Shown here in pieces: positions 38,691 through 47,157 of a DNA stretch of 64,000 nt. The DNA is from Pseudomonas nabeulensis (GTDB taxonomy: Bacteria; Pseudomonadota; Gammaproteobacteria; Pseudomonadales; Pseudomonadaceae). Positions within the stretch are counted from its first letter, which is position 1, and each line of letters starts with the position of its first letter. The translations under genes and the position numbers were made by a program. The notes under the pieces are model-generated. The model made no database searches. It saw only the letters and a program-made list of their open reading frames with translations, and was not told the origin of the DNA. Where the stretch lies: positions 1-64,000 of the forward strand of contig NZ_QUZT01000015.1 of the NCBI RefSeq assembly GCF_004682045.1. Reading direction: 5' to 3'.

Positions 38691-39686
38691 ATGAAGCGCA
38701 TCTGGCGTTTGGCAGGTGTTGGTTTGCTGATGGTCACCGTTGGCGCCCACGCGGTGGCCGACGAACGTGATAACGCACCGCGTCCTGAAGGCGGTGGGCA
38801 ACATGAACGAGGGCAGGGCGGCGGTGGGCGACAAGGCAACGAACAACCGCGTCCGCAAAATAACCAGCCGCGCCCGCAGAACCCGCATTTCGAACAGCGG
38901 GGGGCGGGCCAATGGCAAGGCAGGCCGCAGGGTAATGAACAGGGTCGACCGGTCCAGCAACCGCAGCCGTCGAACAACCTGCCGATCCAAAGTCGCCCGG
39001 ACACCGTGCGCCAGACCCAGGAGCCGCGCCAGGGCAACTACCGTGATATTCCGCGCCGTAACGACGGCAATCAGCACTGGGAGGCCGGTGGCCCAGGCTC
39101 GCGCCCTGGCGACAATCGCTGGCCAGGCCGCCCCGACGGACACGGCAATGGCTGGGGGCCTGGCCCACAACATCGCCCCGGTTATGTGATCGACCGCTTC
39201 CCCGACCGCAACTACCGCGTGCCTTACCGTGGCCAGGATTACTTCTATTCCGGCGGCTACTGGTATCGCCCGCAAGGCCCGCGTTATGTGGTGGTGAGGC
39301 CTCCTTATGGCATACGCGTGCATTACTTGCCGGATTACGCCCGTGAAGTGTGGATAGGCAGCGCGTTGTTCTTCCTCGCAGCGGGCTCTTATTACACCTA
39401 CGAAAGCAGCACCCAGCAGTACGTGGTGGTGCAACCGCCGACCGAAGTCCCGGTGGCCCAGCCTGCGCCGCAAGGCAATGGTTATGACGTGGTCGCTTAC
39501 CCGGCCAACGGTCAGTCACCGGCCCAGGTGCAACAGGATGGCTACGACTGTTATCGCTGGGCCGTGCAGCAAAGTGGCTTCGACCCACAGCAAGTCACCT
39601 ATGCCCCGGACCCGGCGGTGGTGCAAACCTACCGTCAGGCCCAGGGCAATTGCCTGGCCAGTCGTGGCTACCAGGTGCAGTACTAG
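38691..39686 (+). CDS. DUF6515 family exported protein
   Basis: The 331-residue protein has a signal peptide (cleavage near AVA-DER). A low-complexity region of about 150 residues follows, rich in glutamine, proline, glycine, arginine and asparagine (PQNNQPRPQNPHFEQRG). The C-terminal half matches DUF6515 with RVPYRGQDYFYSGGYWYR and paired cysteines in GYDCYRWAVQQSGFDP and GNCLASRGY. There is also one hydrophobic segment, VWIGSALFFLAAGSYYTYE. Function is unknown; an envelope location is inferred. The start is the ATG at 38691 after GAGGAATAGC. Its stop overlaps that of the convergent CDF gene by 4 bases. Confidence 0.85.
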   Translation: MKRIWRLAGVGLLMVTVGAHAVADERDNAPRPEGGGQHERGQGGGGRQGNEQPRPQNNQPRPQNPHFEQRGAGQWQGRPQGNEQGRPVQQPQPSNNLPIQSRPDTVRQTQEPRQGNYRDIPRRNDGNQHWEAGGPGSRPGDNRWPGRPDGHGNGWGPGPQHRPGYVIDRFPDRNYRVPYRGQDYFYSGGYWYRPQGPRYVVVRPPYGIRVHYLPDYAREVWIGSALFFLAAGSYYTYESSTQQYVVVQPPTEVPVAQPAPQGNGYDVVAYPANGQSPAQVQQDGYDCYRWAVQQSGFDPQQVTYAPDPAVVQTYRQAQGNCLASRGYQVQY

Positions 39687-40576
39687 GCCTTGTTACCCGT
39701 GACCACTTCCCGCGGGTCGGCGTGCACCAGCACTTCGGCGCGCGGGTAGGCCTGGTGAATGGCATCGGCGGCCTGGTCGCTGATGCCGTGGGCGACTGAC
39801 AGGGTCAACTCGCCCGGCAATTCCAGGTGCAACTGCACAAACCAGTGGTTGCCCGAAATGCGCGTGCGCAGGTCATGTGCACCCAACACCCCCGGCACGC
39901 CACGGGCCAGTTCCAGCATATGCTGGCTAACCTCCGCTGGCAGTTCCTCGTCCATCAATACCGCGAAACTTTCCCGTGCGATCTGCACCGCGCTCCACAG
40001 AATGTAGGCGGCGATACCCAGGCCGAACCACGCATCCACTTGATGAAAGCCCATGCCCGCCAGTACCAGCGCCACCAGGATGCTGCCATTGAGCATCAGG
40101 TCCGAACGGTAATGCAGCGAGTCCGCGCGCACGGCGTTGGAGCCGGTTTCGCGGATGACCCGGTGTTGCAGCATCAGCAAGGCGACGGTCAGCACCAGGG
40201 AAAAGATGATCACGCCAATGCTCAACCACGGCGCGCCCACCGGTTCCGGGTGTTGCAGGCGCTCATAGGCCTGGAAGGCGATCAACACCGCGCTGCCACC
40301 GATAAACAGCGCCTGGGCCATGCCCGACAACGATTCCGCCTTGCCATGCCCATACCGATGATCGTCATCGGCGGGGCGCAGCGCGTAGTGCACCGCGAGC
40401 AAATTCAGCAACGAGGTCACGCCGTCCAGCAACGAGTCGGTCAACCCGGCGAGCATGCTCACCGAGCCGCTGAGCCACCAGGCGATGGCCTTGGTGATAA
40501 TCAGCGCACAAGCCACGCCCACCGAGGCGCGAGTGGCCAGGCGCAGGAGCCTGGCGTGTTCGGGGCTGCTGGTCAT
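39683..40576 (-). CDS. Cation diffusion facilitator (FieF/YiiP type)
   Basis: The 297-residue protein is a CDF-family proton/metal antiporter exporting zinc, iron or similar divalent metals from the cytoplasm. It has six membrane segments in the first 200 residues. The metal site motifs are LAGLTDSLLDGVTSLLN (site A) and HYRSDLMLNGSILV (HxxxD), with DDDHRYGHGKAESL between them. The C-terminal cytoplasmic domain has late histidines (WFVQLHLELPG, VAHGIS). It overlaps the DUF6515 stop and follows a lipoprotein gene by 3 bases. Confidence 0.92.
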   Translation of the reverse strand: MTSSPEHARLLRLATRASVGVACALIITKAIAWWLSGSVSMLAGLTDSLLDGVTSLLNLLAVHYALRPADDDHRYGHGKAESLSGMAQALFIGGSAVLIAFQAYERLQHPEPVGAPWLSIGVIIFSLVLTVALLMLQHRVIRETGSNAVRADSLHYRSDLMLNGSILVALVLAGMGFHQVDAWFGLGIAAYILWSAVQIARESFAVLMDEELPAEVSQHMLELARGVPGVLGAHDLRTRISGNHWFVQLHLELPGELTLSVAHGISDQAADAIHQAYPRAEVLVHADPREVVTGNKA

Positions 40577-40579
40577 GGA

Positions 40580-40999
40580 TCAGGCCGCCGGTTGCAGGCC
40601 GAGGGACGCCAGTTGCTGCACGCTGCCCTTGAACTGGATCAGACGCGGGTCGTCCAGCGGCAACGTGCGGCCGGTTTCTTTCTGGATGATGGATTGCAGC
40701 TTGGCGTTATCGACCTTGCCGTCAGCGCCAATGGCTTCGTGGAGTTTCGCCGGGTCGACCTGGGCGGTCTTGCCCGGTTCGAAGTAGATGGCGCCAGTGG
40801 CGAAATCCACACCAAAGGCGATCAGGCCGGGGATCACATAGAACAGCAGGCCGATGGCATCGAGCACGGCGATGGTCGGGTCGATCTTGCCGTCGATCTG
40901 GCCACGGCGGTCGGGGTAGAAGATCGAACCGCAGGCCGTCAGTTGACTCAACAGGGTGACGGCGAGGACACCGCCGATGACACGGGAAGCGATACGCAT
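40580..40999 (-). CDS. Lipoprotein of unknown function
   Basis: The 139-residue protein has a lipoprotein signal with lipobox LTAC (Cys at about 23), then GSIFYPDRRGQIDGKIDPT and a hydrophobic stretch (VLDAIGLLFYVIPGLIAFGV) that may be a membrane segment. The C-terminal 60 residues (KLHEAIGADGKVDNAKLQS, LDDPRLIQFKGSV) look helical. I recognise conserved Pseudomonas-type sequence but no function. It lies 3 bases upstream of the CDF gene, so the two are probably co-transcribed. Confidence 0.75.
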   Translation of the reverse strand: MRIASRVIGGVLAVTLLSQLTACGSIFYPDRRGQIDGKIDPTIAVLDAIGLLFYVIPGLIAFGVDFATGAIYFEPGKTAQVDPAKLHEAIGADGKVDNAKLQSIIQKETGRTLPLDDPRLIQFKGSVQQLASLGLQPAA

Positions 41000-41063
41000 G
41001 GGGGAATCTCCAGAACATGTTTAAAAGTGACTATAAGCCAGATCGACCAGGCGACAATGAACC

Positions 41064-41156
41064 AATGTGGGAGGGGGCTTGCCCCCGATAGCAATCTGTC
41101 TGTTGGTGCATGTGTTGACTGACACACTGCCATCGGGGGCAAGCCCCCTCCCACAG
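41064..41156. repeat. REPIN (GI type) in a divergent gap
   Basis: An inverted GI-type REP pair lies between the divergent lipoprotein gene (start 40999) and hrpB (start 41253), so it sits where promoters are expected. Most other REPINs here lie at gene ends. Confidence 0.93.
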
Positions 41157-41252
41157 TAGACCGTGTCCACAGTCCAAGTGGTGGTGCCTTTGAGACCATC
41201 ATCGGCACTCAGCCGTTCGCCGTTATACTCGCCGCTCTGCTTTGGAGCCAGT

Positions 41253-43772
41253 ATGAATTCGTTGCCGATCGATGATGTTTTACCCGCCCTGCGTGACGCC
41301 TTGGCGACGCGCCATGAAGCCGTGCTGGAAGCGCCCCCCGGCGCGGGTAAAACCACCCGCGTGCCCTTGGCGTTGTTGAACGAGCCATGGCTGGCCGGGC
41401 AGACCATTTTGATGCTGGAACCGCGTCGATTGGCCGCCCGCGCAGCAGCGGAACGACTGGCCAGTGAGCTGGGGGAAAAGGTCGGCGAAACCGTCGGCTA
41501 TCGCATTCGCCTCGACAGCAAGGTCGGGCCCAACACCCGTATCGAAGTGGTCACCGAGGGCATTCTCACCCGCCGCTTGCAGGATGACCCGGCGCTGGAC
41601 GGCGTAGGTTTGCTGATCTTCGACGAGTTCCACGAGCGCAGCCTCGACGCCGATCTCGCGCTGGCCTTGAGCCTTAACGGCCGCGACCTGTTTCGCGATG
41701 AACAGCCGCTGAAAATCCTGCTGATGTCCGCCACCCTCGAAGGCGAGCGCCTGGCGGGCTTGCTGGACAACGCACCGATCCTGCGCAGCGAAGGGCGCAT
41801 GTTCCCGGTGCAGATGCGCTGGGGGCGGCCTTATCAAGCCGGCGAATTTATCCAGCCGCGTTTGGTGCAAACCATCCTCGAAGCCCTGCATGACGAAACC
41901 GGCAGCGTGCTGGTGTTCTTGCCTGGGCAGGCGGAAATTCGTCGAGTCAACCAGCAACTGGCCGACGCCCTGGGTGATCGCAACGATGTGCTGTTATGCC
42001 CGCTGCACGGCGAACTGGACCTCAACGCCCAGCGCGCCGCCATCGACCCGGCCCCCGCCGGCAAACGCAAGGTGGTACTGGCCACCAACATCGCCGAGAC
42101 CAGCCTCACCATCAACGGCGTGCGCGTGGTGATCGACGCCGGGCTGGCGCGGGTGCCGCGTTTCGACCCCGGCAGCGGCATGACCCGCCTCGACACCCAG
42201 CGCATCTCCCGCGCCAGCGCCACCCAACGTGCCGGTCGGGCAGGGCGGTTGGAGCCTGGCGTGTGTTATCGGTTGTGGTCCGAGGACCAGCATGAAGGCT
42301 TGGCGGCCTACAGCAGTGCGGAAATTCTTGCGGCCGATCTGGCCGGATTAGCCTTGCAGTTGGCGCGCTGGGGCGTCACCCCTGATCAATTGGTGTGGCT
42401 GGATGTGCCGCCAACCGCCGCCTATGCCCAAGCCCAGGAGTTGCTGGTGCGCCTTGGCGCCTTGAATGACGACACACTCACCGCCCATGGCCAGAAAATG
42501 GCCGAACTGCCGGCTCACCCGCGTATCGGCCATTTGCTGCTGCGTGGTCAGGAACTGGGCTTGGCGGCGACAGCGTGTGATGTGGCCGCGCTGTTGGGTG
42601 AGCGCGATATCTTGCGCGGTGGCGGCGCGGATTTGCACAGCCGCCTGGCGCTGTTATCGGGCGAAGAACGCGCACGCGGCACCCAAGGCGGCGTACAGCG
42701 GGCCAGGCAACTGGCACGGCAGTATCGAGGTTATCTGCGGGGGCAGGCGATGCAACCGGTGGCCGATCCCGATCACCCGCGCTGGCTCGGCGCCTTGCTG
42801 GCGCTGGCTTACCCGGATCGCGTTGCCCGGCAACGTCGCCCAGGCGGCGCCGAATATCGCCTGGCCAATGGCCGTGCCGCGCTGTTCGCCGAGGCCGACA
42901 GCTTGATGAAACAACCGTGGCTGGTGGTTGCCGATCTGGGTAGCCGACAAGGCCAGCGCGAAGAACGCATCTACCTGGCGAGCGACCTTGATCCGACGCT
43001 TTTCGAGGATGAGTTGGCCGACCTGGTGCGCTCGGTCGATGAGGTCGATTGGGATGAAAAGGAAGGCGTGCTCAAGGCCGAGCGGCAGTTGAAGGTGGGG
43101 CAGTTGGTGCTGTCCACCGCGCCTCTGCCCCACCTGGATGAGCACACCCGTTCGCTTGCGCTGGTCAACCTGGTGCGACGCAAGGGCCTCGAACTTCTGC
43201 CCTGGAACCCTGAATTGCGGCAATGGCAAGCGCGGGTGGGGCTGCTGCGTCAGTTGGATATTCAACAAGGCCAGGGCGAGAGCCAATGGCCTGATCTGAG
43301 CGATGCCCATCTGCTGGAGACGCTGGAGGACTGGCTCACGCCGTACCTGGGCAAAGTCACCCGGCTCAGCCACTTCAGTCAGCTGGACCTGTCTTCCATC
43401 GTCAGGAACCTACTGCCATGGCCGCTTCCACAAGCGTTGGAGGCCCAGGCGCCGCAGGCGATTCAAGTGCCGTCCGGGTCGAACATTCGCATCGACTATT
43501 CACAGTACCCTCCCGTCCTGGCGGTGCGACTGCAGGAGCTGTTTGGCCTGGCGCAAACACCGCGCATAGCCCAGGGCCGACAGGTCCTGACGTTGCACCT
43601 GCTGTCCCCGGCCCGCAGGCCGGTGCAGGTCACCCAGGACCTCGCCAACTTTTGGCGCAGCACCTATGGGGACGTGAAGAAAGACCTTAAAGGCCGATAC
43701 CCCAAACACTATTGGCCCGAAGACCCATTGGTGGCCGAGGCGACCGCACGCGCCAAGCCAAGGGGGACGTAG
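41253..43772 (+). CDS. hrpB: ATP-dependent helicase HrpB
   Basis: HrpB is a DEAH/DExH-box RNA helicase of bacteria. From the ATG at 41253 (MNSLPIDDVLPALRDALATR) the protein has 839 residues. It has motif I APPGAGKTTRVPLAL, motif II FDEFHERSLDADLA, motif III LLMSATLEG and motif VI ATQRAGRAGRLEPGVCYRL, then the HA2 region and the C-terminal HrpB_C domain. The start is preceded by TTTGGAGCC. A longer open frame to 41163 would include REPIN-adjacent sequence with no family match. Its cellular substrate is not known. Confidence 0.95.
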   Translation: MNSLPIDDVLPALRDALATRHEAVLEAPPGAGKTTRVPLALLNEPWLAGQTILMLEPRRLAARAAAERLASELGEKVGETVGYRIRLDSKVGPNTRIEVVTEGILTRRLQDDPALDGVGLLIFDEFHERSLDADLALALSLNGRDLFRDEQPLKILLMSATLEGERLAGLLDNAPILRSEGRMFPVQMRWGRPYQAGEFIQPRLVQTILEALHDETGSVLVFLPGQAEIRRVNQQLADALGDRNDVLLCPLHGELDLNAQRAAIDPAPAGKRKVVLATNIAETSLTINGVRVVIDAGLARVPRFDPGSGMTRLDTQRISRASATQRAGRAGRLEPGVCYRLWSEDQHEGLAAYSSAEILAADLAGLALQLARWGVTPDQLVWLDVPPTAAYAQAQELLVRLGALNDDTLTAHGQKMAELPAHPRIGHLLLRGQELGLAATACDVAALLGERDILRGGGADLHSRLALLSGEERARGTQGGVQRARQLARQYRGYLRGQAMQPVADPDHPRWLGALLALAYPDRVARQRRPGGAEYRLANGRAALFAEADSLMKQPWLVVADLGSRQGQREERIYLASDLDPTLFEDELADLVRSVDEVDWDEKEGVLKAERQLKVGQLVLSTAPLPHLDEHTRSLALVNLVRRKGLELLPWNPELRQWQARVGLLRQLDIQQGQGESQWPDLSDAHLLETLEDWLTPYLGKVTRLSHFSQLDLSSIVRNLLPWPLPQALEAQAPQAIQVPSGSNIRIDYSQYPPVLAVRLQELFGLAQTPRIAQGRQVLTLHLLSPARRPVQVTQDLANFWRSTYGDVKKDLKGRYPKHYWPEDPLVAEATARAKPRGT

Positions 43773-43944
43773 CGCTTCGTTTCAAGGTTTCCAGGTCGGA
43801 AGACGCATGTCGTTCGATTACCGAACAGATAATCGAGCACCGGGTTGTACGGGCCTGACCCCTTGGCTACCGTGCTGTCGTCCTGCGCGCCGAGACTGGC
43901 GACGCGGCTTGACCTGACAGAAAAAAAATAAAACGGAGTCATCA
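43773..43944. promoter_or_regulatory. Leader region of the atoE-like operon
   Basis: This 172-base gap precedes the four-gene catabolic cassette. It ends with AAAAAAAATAAAACGGAG, which contains the ribosome binding site. No clear promoter, operator or REP element was found, and it is one of the few gaps in this half of the window without a REP. Confidence 0.35.
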
Positions 43945-45291
43945 TTGAACAAACTCACCGGGTTTTTCACGGAGTTGATGCGTCGCTACCTGCCTGATCC
44001 CTTTGTCTTCGCCATCGGCCTGACCTTATTGACGATGGCGCTTGCGGTACTCGTCGAAGGGCAGAACCCGGTTCAGACGCTGCAAAGCTGGGGCGATGGT
44101 TTCTGGAGCCTGCTGGCGTTCACCACCCAGATGGCCGTGATCCTGGCCATGGGTTATGCGTTGGCCGCCTCGCCGTTGATCGACGGGCTCCTCGAGAAGA
44201 TCGTCAGCCGCGTCAAAAGCCCACACGCGGCGATCATTGTTGCCACCCTGGTCGGCGGTATCGGCAGCTACCTGAACTGGGGCTTCGGCCTGGTGATCGG
44301 CGGCATCGTGGCGCGCAAGCTCGCGCTTCGCGTACGCGGGGTGCATTACCCCCTGATCATTGCCGCGGCGTACAGCGGTTTTACCCTTTACGGCCTGGGG
44401 CTTTCCGCGACGATTCCGGTGCTGATCTCCACGCCTGGGCATCCACTGGAATCGAAGATGGGCCTGATCGGGCTCAGCGAGACGATCTTCTCACTGCCCA
44501 TGCTCCTGACGGCAGCAGCCGTGCTGATCACCATGCCACTGCTCAATGCCTGGCTGCATCCTCGACGGGCGGAAGACATCGTTGAAGTGGACCGCACCCT
44601 CGACGAGCGCCAGGACAACAAAGGCGCCGCCAAGGTCGATGAGTTGTTCGCCGACGGCACCCTCGCTTCGCGCCTGAACAACAGCCGTCTGCTGAGCCTG
44701 TTGATCGGTGTGCTGGGCCTCGGCTATCTGGTCATGCACTTCGTCAATGGCGGCAGCCTCGACCTCAACAAGGTCAACTTCCTGATTCTGTTCCTCGGCG
44801 TGCTGCTGCTCGGCACGCCGGCCAACTACATTGCCAAGCTGACCGAAGGGATCAAAACCATCAGCGGCATCATCCTGCAGTACCCGTTCTATGCGGGCAT
44901 CATGGCGATGATGCACAGCTCGGGACTGGTCGACAGCATCTCCCGGGTTTTCGTCGAGATTTCCACTGCGCAAACCCTGCCGTTCTGGGGGTTGCTGAGC
45001 TCGTACGTGATCAACTTCTTCGCGCCATCGGGTGGCGGTCACTGGGCCATCCAGGGGCCATTCATGATCGAGGCCGCGAAGTCGCTGAACAGCTCGCTGG
45101 CCCAGACGTCCATGGCCGTCATGCTGGGCAATGCCTGGAACGACCTGGTTCAACCGTTCTGGATTCTGCCGGCGCTGGCCCTGTCACGTCTCAAGCTCAA
45201 GGATGTGATGGGCTACACCGTGATCATCATGCTGTGGGTCGGCCTGATTTATATCGCTGCGGTGCTGCTGTGGGGCTACCTGAGCCACTGA
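43945..45291 (+). CDS. AtoE-type short-chain fatty acid transporter
   Basis: The 448-residue membrane protein matches the AtoE/TIGR00366 family of short-chain fatty acid transporters, with about 10-12 membrane segments. Conserved stretches are YLPDPFVFAIGLTLL, NWGFGLVIGGIVARKLA and NFFAPSGGGHWAIQGPFM. The start appears to be TTG at 43945, with CGGAG 7 bases upstream; no ATG or GTG in frame fits as well. The three downstream genes follow at 37, 9 and 21 bases, so it likely imports the substrate of this small pathway. The substrate need not be a fatty acid. Confidence 0.88.
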   Translation: MNKLTGFFTELMRRYLPDPFVFAIGLTLLTMALAVLVEGQNPVQTLQSWGDGFWSLLAFTTQMAVILAMGYALAASPLIDGLLEKIVSRVKSPHAAIIVATLVGGIGSYLNWGFGLVIGGIVARKLALRVRGVHYPLIIAAAYSGFTLYGLGLSATIPVLISTPGHPLESKMGLIGLSETIFSLPMLLTAAAVLITMPLLNAWLHPRRAEDIVEVDRTLDERQDNKGAAKVDELFADGTLASRLNNSRLLSLLIGVLGLGYLVMHFVNGGSLDLNKVNFLILFLGVLLLGTPANYIAKLTEGIKTISGIILQYPFYAGIMAMMHSSGLVDSISRVFVEISTAQTLPFWGLLSSYVINFFAPSGGGHWAIQGPFMIEAAKSLNSSLAQTSMAVMLGNAWNDLVQPFWILPALALSRLKLKDVMGYTVIIMLWVGLIYIAAVLLWGYLSH

Positions 45292-45328
45292 TGCCACTGC
45301 CATACAGACAATAGAAATAGGTACGCCA

Positions 45329-45613
45329 ATGCTTTTTCTGGTCCAGATGCACGTGAACATTCCCTCGACATTCGATCCGCAGGAAGCGGCCAGGCTTATC
45401 GCCGAAGAGAAGGCTTTTTCACAGGAGCTGCAGCGCGATGGCCGCTGGCGGCATTTGTGGCGGGTGGTGGGGCAATACGCCAACTACAGCGTGTTCGACG
45501 TTGCCAGCAACGATGAGCTGCATCAGTTGCTCAGCGCGCTGCCGCTGTACCCGTTCATGACGATCCAGGTGACGCCGCTGGCGCAACACCCATCTGCCAT
45601 TAGTGCCAATTGA
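45329..45613 (+). CDS. Muconolactone delta-isomerase-like protein
   Basis: The 94-residue protein is of CatC length and pattern: MLFLVQMHVNIPSTFDP, then EEKAFSQELQRDGRWRHLWRVVGQ, SVFDVASNDELHQLLSALPL and YPFMTIQVTPL. CatC isomerises muconolactone in the beta-ketoadipate pathway. No other catechol-pathway genes (catA, catB) are here, so the true substrate may be a different lactone. It is second in the transporter operon. Confidence 0.85.
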   Translation: MLFLVQMHVNIPSTFDPQEAARLIAEEKAFSQELQRDGRWRHLWRVVGQYANYSVFDVASNDELHQLLSALPLYPFMTIQVTPLAQHPSAISAN

Positions 45614-45622
45614 GGGCTGCCG

Positions 45623-45919
45623 ATGCCGTTTCTGATCGAGACCTGGGATAAGCCAGGCAATCAACAGCTGCGCCGCGACACCCGCGATGAGCACCTGGCG
45701 TTTCTGGCGCAGCACAAGGCGTTGCTGCTGGCCTGCGGTGCCAAGCTTCACGACGACGGCACTGACCAGGGCGGCGGGCTGTATGTGGTTGACCTGGCTA
45801 CACGGGAAGAAGCCGAGCAGTTCATTGCCTCGGACCCGTTCCACCGGGTCCAGCTATTTGAACGGGTGGCGATCACGCGCTGGCGCAAAGCCTACGTGGC
45901 GGGTGAGTGCCTGCTTTAA
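45623..45919 (+). CDS. YciI-like protein
   Basis: The 98-residue protein matches the YciI/YCII family of small ferredoxin-like proteins, some of which act in aromatic breakdown. Motifs are RRDTRDEHLAFLAQHKALLL (with the expected histidine), GGLYVVDLATREEAEQFIAS and DPFHRVQLFERVAITRW. Several members have a catalytic His-Asp pair, and both are plausible here. The reaction is unknown. It lies 9 bases after the CatC-like gene. Confidence 0.85.
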   Translation: MPFLIETWDKPGNQQLRRDTRDEHLAFLAQHKALLLACGAKLHDDGTDQGGGLYVVDLATREEAEQFIASDPFHRVQLFERVAITRWRKAYVAGECLL

Positions 45920-45940
45920 CTTTTGTAGCGGGAGTACTTC

Positions 45941-46993
45941 ATGTCCAATCCACGCTGGGCGCGTCGCCCCGAAGGGTCCAACTGGGGTGACTTTGGGGCT
46001 GACGATCAACTCGGTCGCCTGAACCTCATTACCCGCGAAAAAACCCGCCAGGGCATCGCGCAGGTCATTGAGGGCAGGACGTTCTGCTTGAGCCTTCCCC
46101 TGGATTATCCCGGTGGCAACGGGCTCAACCCCAACCGGCACCCACCGGTTCTGCGACCCACGTTGCGACGCGGCCAGGTCAATTTCAATTGCCTGCTGGG
46201 CGAACTGGAACCCGGCCGGCCCGACGTACTCAGCGATGACTTGGCGATCCTGCATTTGCAGTACTCGACCCAATGGGACGGCCTTGCCCACGTTGGCTCG
46301 CTGTTCGATGTTGACGGCAGCGGCACAGCCAAAGCGGTCTACTACAACGGCTTTGCGGCGGGTGAGCATGTGGTGGGCCCCACCACGGCGGACGACTGTG
46401 GCATCCAGGATCACATGCGCGATACCAGTACCTCGGCCGCCACGGCATTGGGTATCGAGCAAATGGCGCAAAGCTGTGTGCAAGGTCGTGCTGCACTGAT
46501 CGACCTGCGCGCGCACCTGGGTGACGCCCGTACCCTGGTCGGCTACGACACGCTCATGCGGGTATTGGAGGCTGATCGGGTGGAGGTCGAAGCGGGCGAT
46601 ATCGTCTGCCTGCACACCGGTTTCGCCGACGTCGTGTTGGGCATGCAACGCAAGCCCGATGCCCAGCGGCTGAGCGACAGCTGTGCGGTGCTCGATGGCC
46701 GTGATGAGAAATTGCTGCAGTGGATTACCGACAGTCAATTGGCGGCGATTGCAGCCGACAACTATGCCGTCGAGGCACACCCCGCGACGGGAGGCGATGC
46801 CTGCTGTGCGGCGCTGCCGTTGCACCAGCACTGCCTGTTCAAACTGGGCGTGCATCTGGGCGAGTTATGGCACCTCACCCCTCTGGCCAACTACCTGCGT
46901 TCGGTGGGCCGCTATCGATTCCTGCTGACCGCGCCCCCACTACGACTGCCGGGTGCTGTTGCGTCACCGTTGACGCCGGTGGCCACCGTTTAA
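45941..46993 (+). CDS. Cyclase-family (kynurenine formamidase-like) hydrolase
   Basis: The 350-residue protein belongs to the cyclase family, which includes metal-dependent kynurenine formamidases and isatin hydrolases. It is of the longer type. The usual metal motif HxGTHxDxPxH is replaced by QYSTQWDGLAH, so two histidines become glutamine while the aspartate and last histidine are kept. Other family stretches are DIVCLHTGFADVVLGM and YAVEAHPATGGDACCAALPLH (split). An AGCGGGAG site precedes the ATG. It ends the four-gene operon and probably opens an amide or lactone ring. Confidence 0.85.
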   Translation: MSNPRWARRPEGSNWGDFGADDQLGRLNLITREKTRQGIAQVIEGRTFCLSLPLDYPGGNGLNPNRHPPVLRPTLRRGQVNFNCLLGELEPGRPDVLSDDLAILHLQYSTQWDGLAHVGSLFDVDGSGTAKAVYYNGFAAGEHVVGPTTADDCGIQDHMRDTSTSAATALGIEQMAQSCVQGRAALIDLRAHLGDARTLVGYDTLMRVLEADRVEVEAGDIVCLHTGFADVVLGMQRKPDAQRLSDSCAVLDGRDEKLLQWITDSQLAAIAADNYAVEAHPATGGDACCAALPLHQHCLFKLGVHLGELWHLTPLANYLRSVGRYRFLLTAPPLRLPGAVASPLTPVATV

Positions 46994-47000
46994 AGGCACT

Positions 47001-47136
47001 TGTAGTGAGCGGGCTTGCCCCGCGCTGGGGGGCGAAGCCGCCCCAAATCCATACACCTCGGTCTGGCTGAAACACCGCGGTGCCAGGGTTTAGGGCGGCT
47101 TCGCCACCCAGCGCGGGGCAAGCCCGCTCACTACAG
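47001..47136. repeat. GII-type REPIN, long near-perfect palindrome
   Basis: The arms at 47001-47043 and 47093-47135 are complementary over about 43 bases with a single mismatch; the core is TGAGCGGGCTTGCCCCGC. It fills the gap between the convergent cyclase and alpha/beta hydrolase genes and would act as a strong bidirectional hairpin. Confidence 0.93.
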
Positions 47137-47157
47137 AGTTTCCAGTCACAAGGTGAA

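Noticed and set aside
43709..43945. 78-codon minus-strand frame in the gap before the atoE-like gene
   Set aside because: It overlaps the end of hrpB, lacks a convincing ribosome binding site and matches no family I know. A remnant of a lost gene is possible but cannot be supported.
45329..45613. Full beta-ketoadipate (catechol) cluster around the CatC-like gene
   Set aside because: No catA, catB, catR or pca genes are present; neighbours are a transporter, YciI-like and cyclase-family genes.
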